From: Rhodospirillaceae bacterium
GTDB lineage: Bacteria > Pseudomonadota > Alphaproteobacteria > Bin65
NCBI GenBank assembly: GCA_011523655.1
Contig: WTGH01000041.1
Span: 1 to 64,000 of the forward strand
Reading direction: 5' to 3'
DNA: 64,000 nt
In this document: positions 9,572 through 18,025 of the stretch, piece after piece
Numbering within the stretch: the first letter of the stretch is position 1
Layout of the letters: every line of letters starts with the position of its first letter
Made by a program: the position numbers and the translations under genes
Notes under the pieces: generated by a model
Told to the model about the DNA's origin: nothing
The model's input: only the letters and a program-made list of their open reading frames with translations
The model's database searches: none

Positions 9572-11574
9572 TTACGCGTAGACAGAACTCAACTCTTTCT
9601 TTTCAATCATATTCAATAGATCAAATTTTTCCCAGCGTACGAACCAAAACATGCTCTCAATCTCATTAACGACCCGCTCCGCAAGAATGTTTGTAATGTT
9701 TCCTAAGTCGTTATGATCCCGCTTCAACACATGCCAGACATCCTTCAGCAGTTTCACACGCATTGCTTTGTCAATGAATGGACAAGCAAGAAGATCCAAC
9801 AGCAAGTGGGTCAATTCTGCATCTTGCGATAATTCGGACGCGGCCAATAATCGCTCCCGCGCGCGCCGAAATACACGGTCCTTTCGAACTTCCAGAGCGC
9901 TATGCCTTCCGCAAATGTACATTATAACCACAATTTGAAAATACCAATCTTCTCCATCTTCCAATTGTGCCAATTCCATCAAGTGCTCCGCCAGTTCTCC
10001 ACCGACACTAAACTCTTGGAGGCTCACCAAAATGTTGAGAAGCTCCACAGGTACAACGGAACTTTGCTTTTGAAGACTAGAAACCGTTGGCGACTCTGCC
10101 AACTGGGTTGTCCATTGAAATACGAACTCCTTAACAATTTCAAATCCCTCACTATCATGTTGTTTTAGGTGCTGACCGGTACGCACGATAGCGTGAGAAA
10201 GCCTCAGCGAAGAAGCGACAGTTGGATGCAGCGTGAAAAAATAAAACCCTATATCTAAAAAAGTAAAATGCATTGTCGGTAGTGCCGCAAATCACATCGG
10301 TCTCCATCAGCCTTTTTCGCCTTCCCATAATCATCAATCAATTCAACTGTTTTGCTACGTATAGCTCCGATAATATAGTTTGCTACAGCGTCATAGCCCA
10401 CACCAGCCCCGAAGCACGCAGCCTTAACCTCCCGCGTAAATGAGCCGAAAAGCGCTTGATGTCTTACTATAGGACGCGGCAGTGTAAGTCCCGCCAAACT
10501 CGCATTGTCCATGGCCTGGATCCATAGTTGTTGAAGACTCTGATTTACATTGTCTATGACAAGAGATTTAGGGGAATAAAAAGGTCTCTCATGCCTTTCA
10601 GTCTTGCTTTCGTTAAAGTGAAGCTTGTAATCCCGCAAAGCAGCCGAGATTTCTTGCTCCACTTTGGAAAGAACGGCCTCCGCGTTTGCAAAAACGTAGT
10701 AATTATCGATATACCTACAGCACTCAAAATCCTTCCCGAGTTTGAGATTAGAAACATTCTCCAACTGTTTGAGTGCCATTACGTCCACTCGAGCAAGGAT
10801 GATCTCTGCAAAGATACGACTGGCCTCTGGGCCGATACAGATTCCACTAGTTTCATTGTAATTTAGTCGCTGCATTGTCACATCGAATTGGTTGCCAAAG
10901 GAATACACACTCTTATAGTCTTTGGCAATTTTCTTGTCTTTAACAGCCCATGTTATTGAGTGCGTATAAATACTGTCAAAACATTTGCTAACATCGAGGG
11001 AGAGCTGGTATTTAAACTTCTTTTCTAGTGTAGTGTGTTCGTTTGACATAAAGAACCGATAAAGCCTATTGTAACGTTCATACGAAAAGTAACTTGCGGG
11101 GTTTCGAAGTAATTGATCGATTTGACTTACGTCGACTGAAGTATGTTTGTATTTATTTTTTTCAGAGAACGCTGACCGAAGATAGAACGATGCTCCTATT
11201 TTTGTCGGCTTTCGTATCGAAAATGGGCTCCTTTGTCCGTACTCGCAAATTAGCTGATCATAGCGTTTGTAGAAACGAGCAAGCTCCACTTATCCGTTTG
11301 GGTGCAAGAGACTCAATGTTCGTATTGCTTCTGTATCTCGTACAATATTGTAACGCCAAGGAATTGTGAATTTTCGAGGCGACAGCACGAGAGCGTTAAT
11401 CAACTTCTTAAGTGTAGTTGACTTTGATTCATACTCCGATAAATTCTTGTAGAATCCATCATTGCTAAAGATTATTGGCACTTCGAATGGAACAGTATCT
11501 GTGAGCAGAGTACGCCAAACGTCAGAGCGGTCCATCCTTATGCGTGCGCTGTTGCGCCTGGCACGCCTAGACAT
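9572..11574 (-). pseudogene. drt3b: Drt3b-like reverse transcriptase, interrupted by a stop and a frameshift
   Basis: Three collinear pieces. Piece one (ATG 11574 to TAA 11290-11292, about 94 residues) ends RTLSLLHPNG. Piece two continues in the same frame (ELARFYKRYDQLICEYG) to a TAG at 10255 and carries RT motifs: LSLDVSKCFDSI (motif A), ETSGICIGPEASR (B) and RYIDNYYVFA (C, with Asn for the second catalytic Asp). Piece three lies in the -1 frame from 10273 (LDIGFYFFTLHPTVASSL) to 9572 and is all-helical. The switch is at a run of six T. Together they make about 670 residues, the expected size of Drt3b. AT-rich, overlaps drt3a by a few bases. Confidence 0.7.
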
Positions 11575-12796
11575 ATTTCCAACACCCAATCAGGCGTTTT
11601 AATTTACTTGGAGAAAAAGCAAATTGAGTCTTCTTTTCAAACCCTCTTTGAAAAGAGAACCGCAGCGGTTCTTGTTTTTGCCCAATTGTGAGTAGTTGTG
11701 ACAAAGGCCGGCCAACTTTTCCGTTATTGCTTAATATAATTTTTGTAAGAAAATCATCCAGCTCAGCGAGAGATGCTGAGGGTAAATCTATAGGGTAATA
11801 AGCATGGTATAGTCCGGCAAGCCGTGTTTGCGATTTTTTATGATCAAAAAAGCGATAATTGCAAGTAATAAGTTTAATACGATCACGCAAATCACTGAAA
11901 TTACCATCCTTGATGTACTGCAGTAATGTGCAAATGATACGCGTTTTTCTCTTTTTTACTTTCGATTCTGCGATGTCCAGAATAACTTTTCTTTGGCTTT
12001 GCTTCTTTTTGATGCGGTAAACGCAAAATTTAAAACCCAAGTAATCGAACTCGTGTTCGACGCTGGAAGTTCGAGTGGCTTGCCCATTAAACGATAATAA
12101 CTTTGTCTTTCGTTTATTCAACCGCAGTCCACAAGGTAAGCTTTGCATCACTTTTTGCTCGAATTCCTGCAATTCATTTTTCGGTCGTGAAATAATTATA
12201 ATATCGTCAACGTATCGCGTGTACAAATGTATTGCCAGATCAGTGCGGTGTATTGTATCAAAAGATTTCATATAAAGTTCGCTTAATTCAGCGCTTATTG
12301 CGAGGCCTCGAGGCAGTCCACTGATGCCTCGAGCTTCACACTGGTCTAGGAAGCTACTAAGAACTGATCTTGTTGCGGGCGCAGTTGCGAGGCGTTGTTT
12401 TATCAAAAATTTAAGATGCGTAAAATCAATTGATTCGTAGAATTGGCTGATATCAAACTTCGCTATGAAAAAAGGCAAATTTTCTTCACATAGCAGTTTA
12501 AGACGATTGATTATCTCAAAACGGTTGCTTTGCTTTGTGTCAGATATTTTACGCAAGTTCTCGGCGGCCTTACGGAGTACTAATTCAGAAGGGATGTCAG
12601 TTAATTGGTAGATAGAGTTTCCAAACAAGTCGTTGGTTCTAAGGGGGAGTGTCCTAAATCCGTTTCTTCCTAAGTGCGTTGCCTCACGAATTCTTGCTGC
12701 GCGAGTATCAGGTGTCTTCAGCGAAGGGTACTTTTTGAAATCGTTCTTGCGCAGATGCCGCGAAAGCGAAGCCGGTCCGAAGGTGGGATCATACAT
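11567..12796 (-). CDS. drt3a: Drt3a-like antiviral reverse transcriptase
   Basis: 409 residues, intact. Palm motifs: FDISQFYESIDF (A, 114-125), RGISGLPRGLAISAELSE (B, 156-173), RYVDDIIIIS (C, 194-203; catalytic YVDD) and FDYLGFKFCVYR (D/E). The C-terminal third is basic and helical. Overall plan and the second RT gene directly downstream match DRT type 3, an anti-phage system in which Drt3a copies an RNA template. No intron maturase, retron or diversity-generating features are present. Codon use and AT-richness differ sharply from the flanking genes, indicating horizontal transfer. Confidence 0.82.
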   Translation of the reverse strand: MYDPTFGPASLSRHLRKNDFKKYPSLKTPDTRAARIREATHLGRNGFRTLPLRTNDLFGNSIYQLTDIPSELVLRKAAENLRKISDTKQSNRFEIINRLKLLCEENLPFFIAKFDISQFYESIDFTHLKFLIKQRLATAPATRSVLSSFLDQCEARGISGLPRGLAISAELSELYMKSFDTIHRTDLAIHLYTRYVDDIIIISRPKNELQEFEQKVMQSLPCGLRLNKRKTKLLSFNGQATRTSSVEHEFDYLGFKFCVYRIKKKQSQRKVILDIAESKVKKRKTRIICTLLQYIKDGNFSDLRDRIKLITCNYRFFDHKKSQTRLAGLYHAYYPIDLPSASLAELDDFLTKIILSNNGKVGRPLSQLLTIGQKQEPLRFSFQRGFEKKTQFAFSPSKLKRLIGCWKYV

Positions 12797-12864
12797 GGCG
12801 TGATGTTGAACCAGAATCAGCGAAAGATCAACTGGTGACCAACCCGCACCGGATGGTGCAGTTT

Positions 12865-12876
12865 CGATGTGTGTGC
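12865..12876 (+). repeat. 12-bp direct repeat CGATGTGTGTGC, right copy
   Basis: Identical to 9440-9451 and in the same orientation. It lies 69 bp upstream of the drt3a start and marks the right edge of the AT-rich segment. Confidence 0.6.
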
Positions 12877-12998
12877 ATTGATGGATACCCGGCGAAGCCA
12901 GCCGTCTGCCGGAGCGTAGCGGAACTGGTCGACCAGCTTGGCGGGACGTTAGCCTCGGAATCTGGCGAACGGTACCTCAGGCTACTCCTCCGTCCTTG

Positions 12999-13038
12999 CG
13001 TAAACCGCGGGGCGCGGGGCACATCCGCCCCATGCGCC
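12999..13038 (+). repeat. 40-bp repeat, right copy
   Basis: Matches 8566-8605 at 37 of 40 positions. In this copy the hairpin is better: GGCGC-GGGGC with GCCCC-AT-GCGCC. It ends 43 bp before the MFS start codon at 13082. Confidence 0.8.
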
Positions 13039-13081
13039 GGGCAGCCTCGCCAAGCCGGGGTAACGGCGATATAGCAGCGCG

Positions 13082-14446
13082 ATGGCCGCGCCGCCCGAAC
13101 CTTCCCCGCCGTTGTCGCCGCTTGCGCGCCTGCCCTTCTACTACGGCTGGGTCGTGCTGGGCGTCGCCTTTGCGACCATGGCGATCGGCGCCAATGTCCG
13201 GGTCGCCTTCTCGCTGCTCTTTCCGCCGATCCTCGAGGAATACGGCTGGTCGCGCGGCACGACGGCGGCGGTATTCTCGGCCGGTTTCCTGATGTCCCTG
13301 TTTTTTTCGCCGTTCGCCGGCGTGTTGATCGATCGTTACGGCGTCGGCCGGATCGTGGCGGTCGGCGCAATACTCTCCGCCGGCGGACTGGCGCTCTCGA
13401 CCGGCGTCGGGTCGGTGGCGGAACTCGCCGCCACCATGGGCTGCATGACGATCGGCGGCAGCGTCATGTTCGCTTACGTCACCCACAGCTATTTCCTGCC
13501 CTACTGGTTCGTGCGCCGGCGCGGGATGGCGATCGGGCTCGCCTTTACCGGCGTCGGCATCGGCGCGATCCTGCTGTTCCCCTGGCTCCAGGACATCATC
13601 GGCGCCGACGGATGGCGCCGCGCCTGCTATGCCCTGGCGCTGCTGATGGTCGGGCTGGTCCTGCCGCTCAACCTGCTGCTGCAGCGGCGCCATCCGCACG
13701 ATATCGGCCTGGAGCCGGACGGCGACAACCGGCCCGGCCGCGCCCCGCGCAAGCCCGCGGCCGACGCCGTCGTCGATCCGGACTGGGCGCACCGGGAATG
13801 GACCTTCCGGACCGCCGCGCGCACCGGCCGCTTCTGGTGGCTGCATCTCAGCTATATGGCGGGCATGTATGCCTGGTACGCCGTGCTGGTCCACCAGACC
13901 AAGTTCCTGATCGACATCGGCGTATCGGCCGAAACCGCGGCGTTCGCGCTGGGGCTGGTCGGCCTGACCGGCGTGGCGAGCCAGATCGGCATCGGCATGC
14001 TTTCGGACCGGATCGGCCGGGAATGGGGCTGGAGCATAGCCTACACGGGGTTTACCGCCTGCTACGCCATCATGTTGATCCTGCCCCACTATCCGGCGCT
14101 GTGGCTGGTTTACGTCATGGTCGTCATGCAGGGCCTGATCGGCTACGGCGCCTCGGCGGTCTATCCCACGGTGCCGGCCGAGCTGTTCCACAGCCCGAAA
14201 TACGGCCAGATCTTCGGTATCTACGGCGCGACCAGCGGCTTCGGCGCCGCCGTCGGCCCGTGGGCGACCGGCGAGTTGTACGATCTGACGGGAGGCTACG
14301 AGACCGGCTTCGCCGTCGGCGCCGCAGCCGGTGTGCTCTCGATCGGCGCCATGTGGATGGCCGCGCCGCGCAAGGTCCGCCTCGTCGCCGGCCAGGCGAA
14401 GAAGCGTGCCGGGAGGCTGAAGGTGCAGGCGGCGGTCGCGGAATGA
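13082..14446 (+). CDS. MFS transporter (oxalate/formate antiporter-like, OFA group)
   Basis: 454 residues with 12 predicted membrane helices. N-terminal LPFYYGWVVLGVAFATMAIG and the loop FAGVLIDRYGVGRIV are typical of the oxalate/formate antiporter and monocarboxylate-type MFS proteins. A charged linker (about residues 205-240) separates the two six-helix halves, and the second half has the DRIGREWGW motif. The substrate is probably an organic acid anion, but nothing in the sequence fixes it. The stop overlaps the start of a close paralogue (ATGA at 14443-14446), so both are cotranscribed. Confidence 0.85.
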   Translation: MAAPPEPSPPLSPLARLPFYYGWVVLGVAFATMAIGANVRVAFSLLFPPILEEYGWSRGTTAAVFSAGFLMSLFFSPFAGVLIDRYGVGRIVAVGAILSAGGLALSTGVGSVAELAATMGCMTIGGSVMFAYVTHSYFLPYWFVRRRGMAIGLAFTGVGIGAILLFPWLQDIIGADGWRRACYALALLMVGLVLPLNLLLQRRHPHDIGLEPDGDNRPGRAPRKPAADAVVDPDWAHREWTFRTAARTGRFWWLHLSYMAGMYAWYAVLVHQTKFLIDIGVSAETAAFALGLVGLTGVASQIGIGMLSDRIGREWGWSIAYTGFTACYAIMLILPHYPALWLVYVMVVMQGLIGYGASAVYPTVPAELFHSPKYGQIFGIYGATSGFGAAVGPWATGELYDLTGGYETGFAVGAAAGVLSIGAMWMAAPRKVRLVAGQAKKRAGRLKVQAAVAE

Positions 14447-15825
14447 CCGTCGACGCGAACGAAACGCCGGCCGGGGCCCGCGCCGGCCGGCCCGGCATAT
14501 TGGCCCGACTGCCCTTCTATTACGGCTGGATCGTCGTTGCGGTCGCCTTCGTGACGCTCGGCGTCGGCGTGAACGTGCGGACCGCCTTTTCGCTGCTCTA
14601 TCCGCCGATCCTCGACGAATTCGGCTGGCCACGCGCCGATACCGCGGCAATCTTCTCTGTCGGCTTCGCAACCTCGATGCTGATCACGCCTTTCATCGGT
14701 ATCACAGTCAATCGCCTGGGGCCGGGCGTCGTCATGGCCACGGGCTCGGTCCTGGTCGGCGGCGGCCTCGTCCTCGCCACGTTCGCGGGCGGGCAGAGCC
14801 TGATCTTCCTGAGCCTGGGCTGCGCGGTCGTCGGCGGCGCGATCATTCTCGGCTACACCGGCCACGCCTACCTGATGCCCTTCTGGTTCGTGCGACGGCG
14901 CGGCCTGGCGACCGGCCTGGCCTTTTCCGGCGCCGGGGTCGGCTCGATCCTGCTGTTTCCCTGGTGGCAGGACATCATCCGCGAGGACGGCTGGCGCGAG
15001 GCCTGCCTGACCATGGCGCTGATCCTGTTCGTCCTCGTTTTGCCGCTCAACCTGCTGTTGCAGCGCCGCCGGCCGGAGGATATGGGCCTGCGGCCGGACG
15101 GCGGCAGGGCGGCGCAGACGGCGTCGGGAGAACCGGCCGGCAGCGCTTCGGAAAAATCCGCCGCCGTTTCCGACACGGTGGTGGATGCCGAATGGGCGGC
15201 GCGCGACTGGTCGCTCGGCGAAGCCATGTTGACGGCGCGGTTCTGGTGGCTCGGCCTCGGCCTCTTCTTCGGCATGTATGTCTGGTACGCGGTGCAGGTC
15301 CACCAGACCCAGTATCTCGGCGAGATCGGATTTTCGGCGACCGCCGCAGCCTTCGCGCTCGGGCTGGTCGGCCTGTTCGGCGTCGTCGGCCAGATCGGCA
15401 TGGGCGGGCTGAGCGACCGGATCGGCCGGGAATGGGCGTGGACGCTCTCCACCATCGGATTTGCCGTCTGCTACGCCCTGCTGATCCTGATGCGCGAGAA
15501 CCCGAGCCAGATTTTGCTCTGGCTCATGGTCGCCGGGCAGGGCGCGCTCGGCTACGGCCTGGCGTCCGTCTTCGGCGCGATCCTGGCCGAGGTGTTCCAG
15601 TGCCGCCGCTTCGGCCAGATTTTCGGCGCCTTCGGCATGATCATCTCGCTCGGCGCCGCCTGCGGCCCGTGGCTCACCGGCGAACTCTACGACCGGACGG
15701 GCAGCTACGACCTGGCCTGGTGGGCTGCGCTCGGCGCCTGCGCGCTCTCGATCCTGGGCATGTGGATGGGCGCGCCGCGCAAGGTGCGGCTGGTTTCGGG
15801 GATCGCAAAGCGGCGGGCGGCCTGA
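14443..15825 (+). CDS. MFS transporter, paralogue of the preceding gene
   Basis: 460 residues, ATG 14443. It shares the whole plan and many exact strings with its neighbour: LPFYYGW at the N-terminus, LLFPW.QDII, LPLNLLLQRR, SDRIGREW, GPW.TGELYD and MW..APRKVRLV at the end. This is an old tandem duplication. Helices, loop motif (FIGITVNRLGPGV) and central linker are intact, so it should function. Both genes may import or exchange related carboxylates. The 3' end faces the anbu gene on the other strand with only a few bases between. Confidence 0.85.
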   Translation: MTVDANETPAGARAGRPGILARLPFYYGWIVVAVAFVTLGVGVNVRTAFSLLYPPILDEFGWPRADTAAIFSVGFATSMLITPFIGITVNRLGPGVVMATGSVLVGGGLVLATFAGGQSLIFLSLGCAVVGGAIILGYTGHAYLMPFWFVRRRGLATGLAFSGAGVGSILLFPWWQDIIREDGWREACLTMALILFVLVLPLNLLLQRRRPEDMGLRPDGGRAAQTASGEPAGSASEKSAAVSDTVVDAEWAARDWSLGEAMLTARFWWLGLGLFFGMYVWYAVQVHQTQYLGEIGFSATAAAFALGLVGLFGVVGQIGMGGLSDRIGREWAWTLSTIGFAVCYALLILMRENPSQILLWLMVAGQGALGYGLASVFGAILAEVFQCRRFGQIFGAFGMIISLGAACGPWLTGELYDRTGSYDLAWWAALGACALSILGMWMGAPRKVRLVSGIAKRRAA

Positions 15826-15834
15826 CGGCCCAGG

Positions 15835-16569
15835 CTAAATTGGCCAGTCGGGGTCCTCGACGCTGAGGAAAGCGCGGTTGAGGGACTCGCTCCATTTCGC
15901 GCTGAGCGCGGAAAAATACGGGTCGTCGGCCTCGAGGCTGGCGCGGTGGCCGATTTCGAACGTATCGGTCCGGTAGAGCAGCACGTCGATCGGCGGCCCG
16001 ACCGACATGTTGGAGCGCATGGTCGAATCGAAGGAGACCAGGGCGCATTTCGCGGCGTCGATCAGCGACGTTTCGGGCCGGATCACCCGGTCGAGGACCG
16101 GCTTGCCGTATTTCACCTCGCCATTCTGGAAATAGGGCGTTTCCGGCGTCGCCTCGACGAAGTTGCCCGGCGTGTAGATCTGATAGAGCCGCGCCCCGTC
16201 GCCCCGGACCTGGCCGGCGAAGATGACCGAGGCGCTGCTGTCCACACCGGCCGTCCGGATCGCCGGCCCGTCGCGGTCCTGGACCTCGCGCATGACGTTT
16301 CCGACGATGCAGGCGGCATCGAACATGGTTCCGGCAGTCATCAGGTCGTGGCCGGCGCCGGTGTCGCCGAACTGGCGCGACAGGATGCTGACGACCGACT
16401 GAGTGACCGAAAGGTTGCCGATCGTCAGCAGCGCGAACATCCGGTCGCCCGGCCGGTCGAAAACGAACATCTTGCGGAAGATCGAGACCAGGTCGACCCC
16501 CGCGTTGGTCCGCGAATCCGAGGCGAGGACGAGGCCCTCGTTCACTTTGATTCCGACGCAATAGGTCAT
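15835..16569 (-). CDS. Anbu-type proteasome-like peptidase
   Basis: 244 residues from the ATG at 16569 (MTYCVGIKVNEGLVLASDSR). Thr2 after Met removal is the N-terminal nucleophile, and Asp18/Ser19 and the following NAGVD are typical of Ntn-hydrolase beta-subunits. The sequence matches Anbu, the bacterial ancestral beta-subunit that forms helical or ring assemblies. Anbu genes normally cluster with a transglutaminase, an alpha-E protein and a circularly permuted ATP-grasp protein. Here only the transglutaminase is near, about 2.6 kb away on the same strand, with toxin-antitoxin genes and a hydrolase in between. Confidence 0.88.
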   Translation of the reverse strand: MTYCVGIKVNEGLVLASDSRTNAGVDLVSIFRKMFVFDRPGDRMFALLTIGNLSVTQSVVSILSRQFGDTGAGHDLMTAGTMFDAACIVGNVMREVQDRDGPAIRTAGVDSSASVIFAGQVRGDGARLYQIYTPGNFVEATPETPYFQNGEVKYGKPVLDRVIRPETSLIDAAKCALVSFDSTMRSNMSVGPPIDVLLYRTDTFEIGHRASLEADDPYFSALSAKWSESLNRAFLSVEDPDWPI

Positions 16570-16726
16570 GTTTTCTCCGGCGCAGTAGCGTGCGGGATAT
16601 GGGATTTGCCAGGCGGAAAGCGAACCGCCCTGTCCGGCGCGTCGCAAGTAACGGCGGAATCCGACGTGCGCTTTACATGCCTCGGCGGACCCTCTAGCGT
16701 TTTTTGAACGACAACGGAGAAACGCC

Positions 16727-17737
16727 ATGAAACGGATGGTTACGGCGCTGGTCGCAGCGGTTCTCGCCGCAGCGATCTCCATGCACGCGCAGGCCGAGCG
16801 GCTCCGCGGGCTGGTGCCCTCGACGGTGACGTCGCCCGACGGCCTTTCGATCGCCGTCATCGAGAGCGGCGAAACGACAGGGCGCCCAGTCCTCTTCGTC
16901 CACGGTTTTTCGCAGAGCGCCGCCGCCTGGCGCCGCCAGATGCTCAGCGATCTCGGCGACAAATACCGGCTGATCGCGTTCGACATGCGCGGCCACGGCT
17001 ATTCTTCCAAGCCCGCCGATCCCAAACACTACATCGACAGCAAGCTGTGGGCCGGCGATATCGCCGCCGTCATCGCCGCCAAAGGTCTCAAGGACGTTGT
17101 CCTCGTCGGCTGGTCCTACGCCGGGCTGCCGCTGCTCGACTATGTGAAGGCGCACGGCCAGGGCAAGCTCTCGGCCCTGGTGTTCGTCGCGACCGGCTAC
17201 AATCTCGATCTCAGGCCGCCGGACAAGGGCGGGCCGGAACTCGTGCTCGGGCCGGGGGTGATCGAGAATACGGGCCCGATGGCGGGCATTCCCGCCGGTC
17301 CGCCGGGCGCCGATCTCGACGGCTGCGGCAAGGCCAAAACCTGCGGTGCCTACGCGCGCCAGCTTGCAGGCACTAAGCGGTTCCTCGACATGGTGCCCGG
17401 CAAGCCGCTGCCCACGGCAGAGGCGGCGGAGGCGCTGGCCTACAACATGCAAACGCCGCCCTATGTCCGGCGCGCCATGGTGATCGACCGCTTCGTCAAG
17501 GGCGGGCCGCTCGACCATTCGCCGACACTCAAGACGATCAAGGTTCCCGTGCTCTTCATCCACGGCAGCAAGGACCGGCACGTCCTGCCGCGCTCGACCG
17601 AGATCATGAAGAACCTGGTCGACGGCGCCGGTGGCAAATCCACCCGCATCATCTACGACGGCATCGGCCACGCGCCCTTCATCGAGGACGCGAAACGCTT
17701 CAACGCCGATCTCAGGAAGTTCCTGTCGGGGTTGTAG
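16727..17737 (+). CDS. secreted alpha/beta-fold hydrolase
   Basis: 336 residues. A signal peptide (about 1-24, ending HAQA) precedes an alpha/beta hydrolase: VLFVHGFSQSAAAWRRQ (oxyanion HG), the nucleophile elbow GWSYAG with Ser in the third position, the acid in HGSKDRHVLP and the catalytic His in GIGHAPFIED. A Cys pair (DGCGKAKTCG) in the cap region may form a disulfide in the periplasm. Substrate unknown; haloperoxidase/esterase-like. The gene is divergent from anbu and is followed immediately by a perfect palindrome at 17745. Confidence 0.85.
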   Translation: MKRMVTALVAAVLAAAISMHAQAERLRGLVPSTVTSPDGLSIAVIESGETTGRPVLFVHGFSQSAAAWRRQMLSDLGDKYRLIAFDMRGHGYSSKPADPKHYIDSKLWAGDIAAVIAAKGLKDVVLVGWSYAGLPLLDYVKAHGQGKLSALVFVATGYNLDLRPPDKGGPELVLGPGVIENTGPMAGIPAGPPGADLDGCGKAKTCGAYARQLAGTKRFLDMVPGKPLPTAEAAEALAYNMQTPPYVRRAMVIDRFVKGGPLDHSPTLKTIKVPVLFIHGSKDRHVLPRSTEIMKNLVDGAGGKSTRIIYDGIGHAPFIEDAKRFNADLRKFLSGL

Positions 17738-17744
17738 GGACAAT

Positions 17745-17772
17745 TCCTCCCCCTCTGCAGAGGGGGAGGAAA
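17745..17772. repeat. perfect 28-bp palindrome (dispersed intergenic repeat)
   Basis: TTCCTCCCCCTCTG followed by its exact reverse complement CAGAGGGGGAGGAA. It starts 8 bp after the hydrolase stop and abuts the degraded hicB. The G/C-run style is like the repeat block at 44433-44554. It may act as a transcription terminator hairpin for the hydrolase gene, but no T-run follows. Confidence 0.7.
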
Positions 17773-17781
17773 GGTGGGGCT

Positions 17782-18003
17782 GACGCGGAACATCATCCGC
17801 CCGGAATAGGGTCTTTGCGGTTCCTTGCCGACCTTGGCGCAGGTCTCGATATAAACCTCGACCGCCTCCCGGAACGCTGCCCTCAATTCCTCGACGGTGT
17901 CGGCATGGAATCCTATGCCGTCGCGGATTCCGGCAAATCACCCGGTGAACAGACCGTCCTCGTCGTCATAGTCGATACGGGCCGCGTATCCCTCGTACGT
18001 CAT
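17782..18003 (-). pseudogene. HicB-family antitoxin remnant
   Basis: From ATG 18003 the minus strand reads MTYEGYAARIDYDDEDGLFTG, then an in-frame TGA at about 17938-17940, then FAGIRDGIGFHADTVEELR, AAFREAVEVYIETCAKVG and KEPQRPYSGRMMFRV. This is HicB almost to the point where its ribbon-helix-helix domain should begin. The rest is missing and replaced by the palindromic repeat at 17745-17772. The stop sits where family members have Arg, which a single C-to-T change in CGA would explain. No hicA is adjacent. Confidence 0.8.
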
Positions 18004-18025
18004 CCGGTTCGTTATGGTGTCAGTC

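Larger units (their letters stand above)
12797..13081. other. intergenic segment between drt3a and the first MFS gene
   Basis: Host-like GC content. It carries the second CGATGTGTGTGC copy (12865-12876; ACACACA on the minus strand), hairpin-forming stretches on the minus strand (GCACC-ATCC-GGTGC at 12846-12859; CTGGTCGACCAG at 12925-12936; TAGCCT/AGGCTA at 12950-12984) and the right copy of the 40-bp repeat. It is a second candidate site for the system's noncoding RNA or for the drt3 promoter. The plus-strand frame 12835-13074 overlaps all of these and does not look like a known protein. Confidence 0.4.

Noticed and set aside
10255-10273. Canonical -1 programmed frameshift heptamer in drt3b
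   Set aside because: The run of six T is slippery, but in the gene's frame it reads A-CTT-TTT, not X-XXY-YYZ, and there is no obvious downstream pseudoknot. The separate TAA at 11290 also argues for decay. Kept only as an alternative.
9411-12796. Reverse transcriptases as part of a diversity-generating retroelement, group II intron or retron
   Set aside because: No template/variable repeat pair or Avd-like gene, no intron domain V or maturase region, and no msr/msd arrangement. Two different RTs side by side fit DRT3 better.
12835-13074. Small plus-strand frame upstream of the first MFS gene
   Set aside because: It runs through the 12-bp and 40-bp repeats and hairpin segments and has no recognisable protein features. 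It is better explained as noncoding or RNA-bearing sequence.
17938-17940. TGA in hicB as another selenocysteine codon
   Set aside because: HicB has no catalytic cysteine there (family members have Arg), the gene is also truncated at its 3' end, and a single CGA to TGA change explains it.
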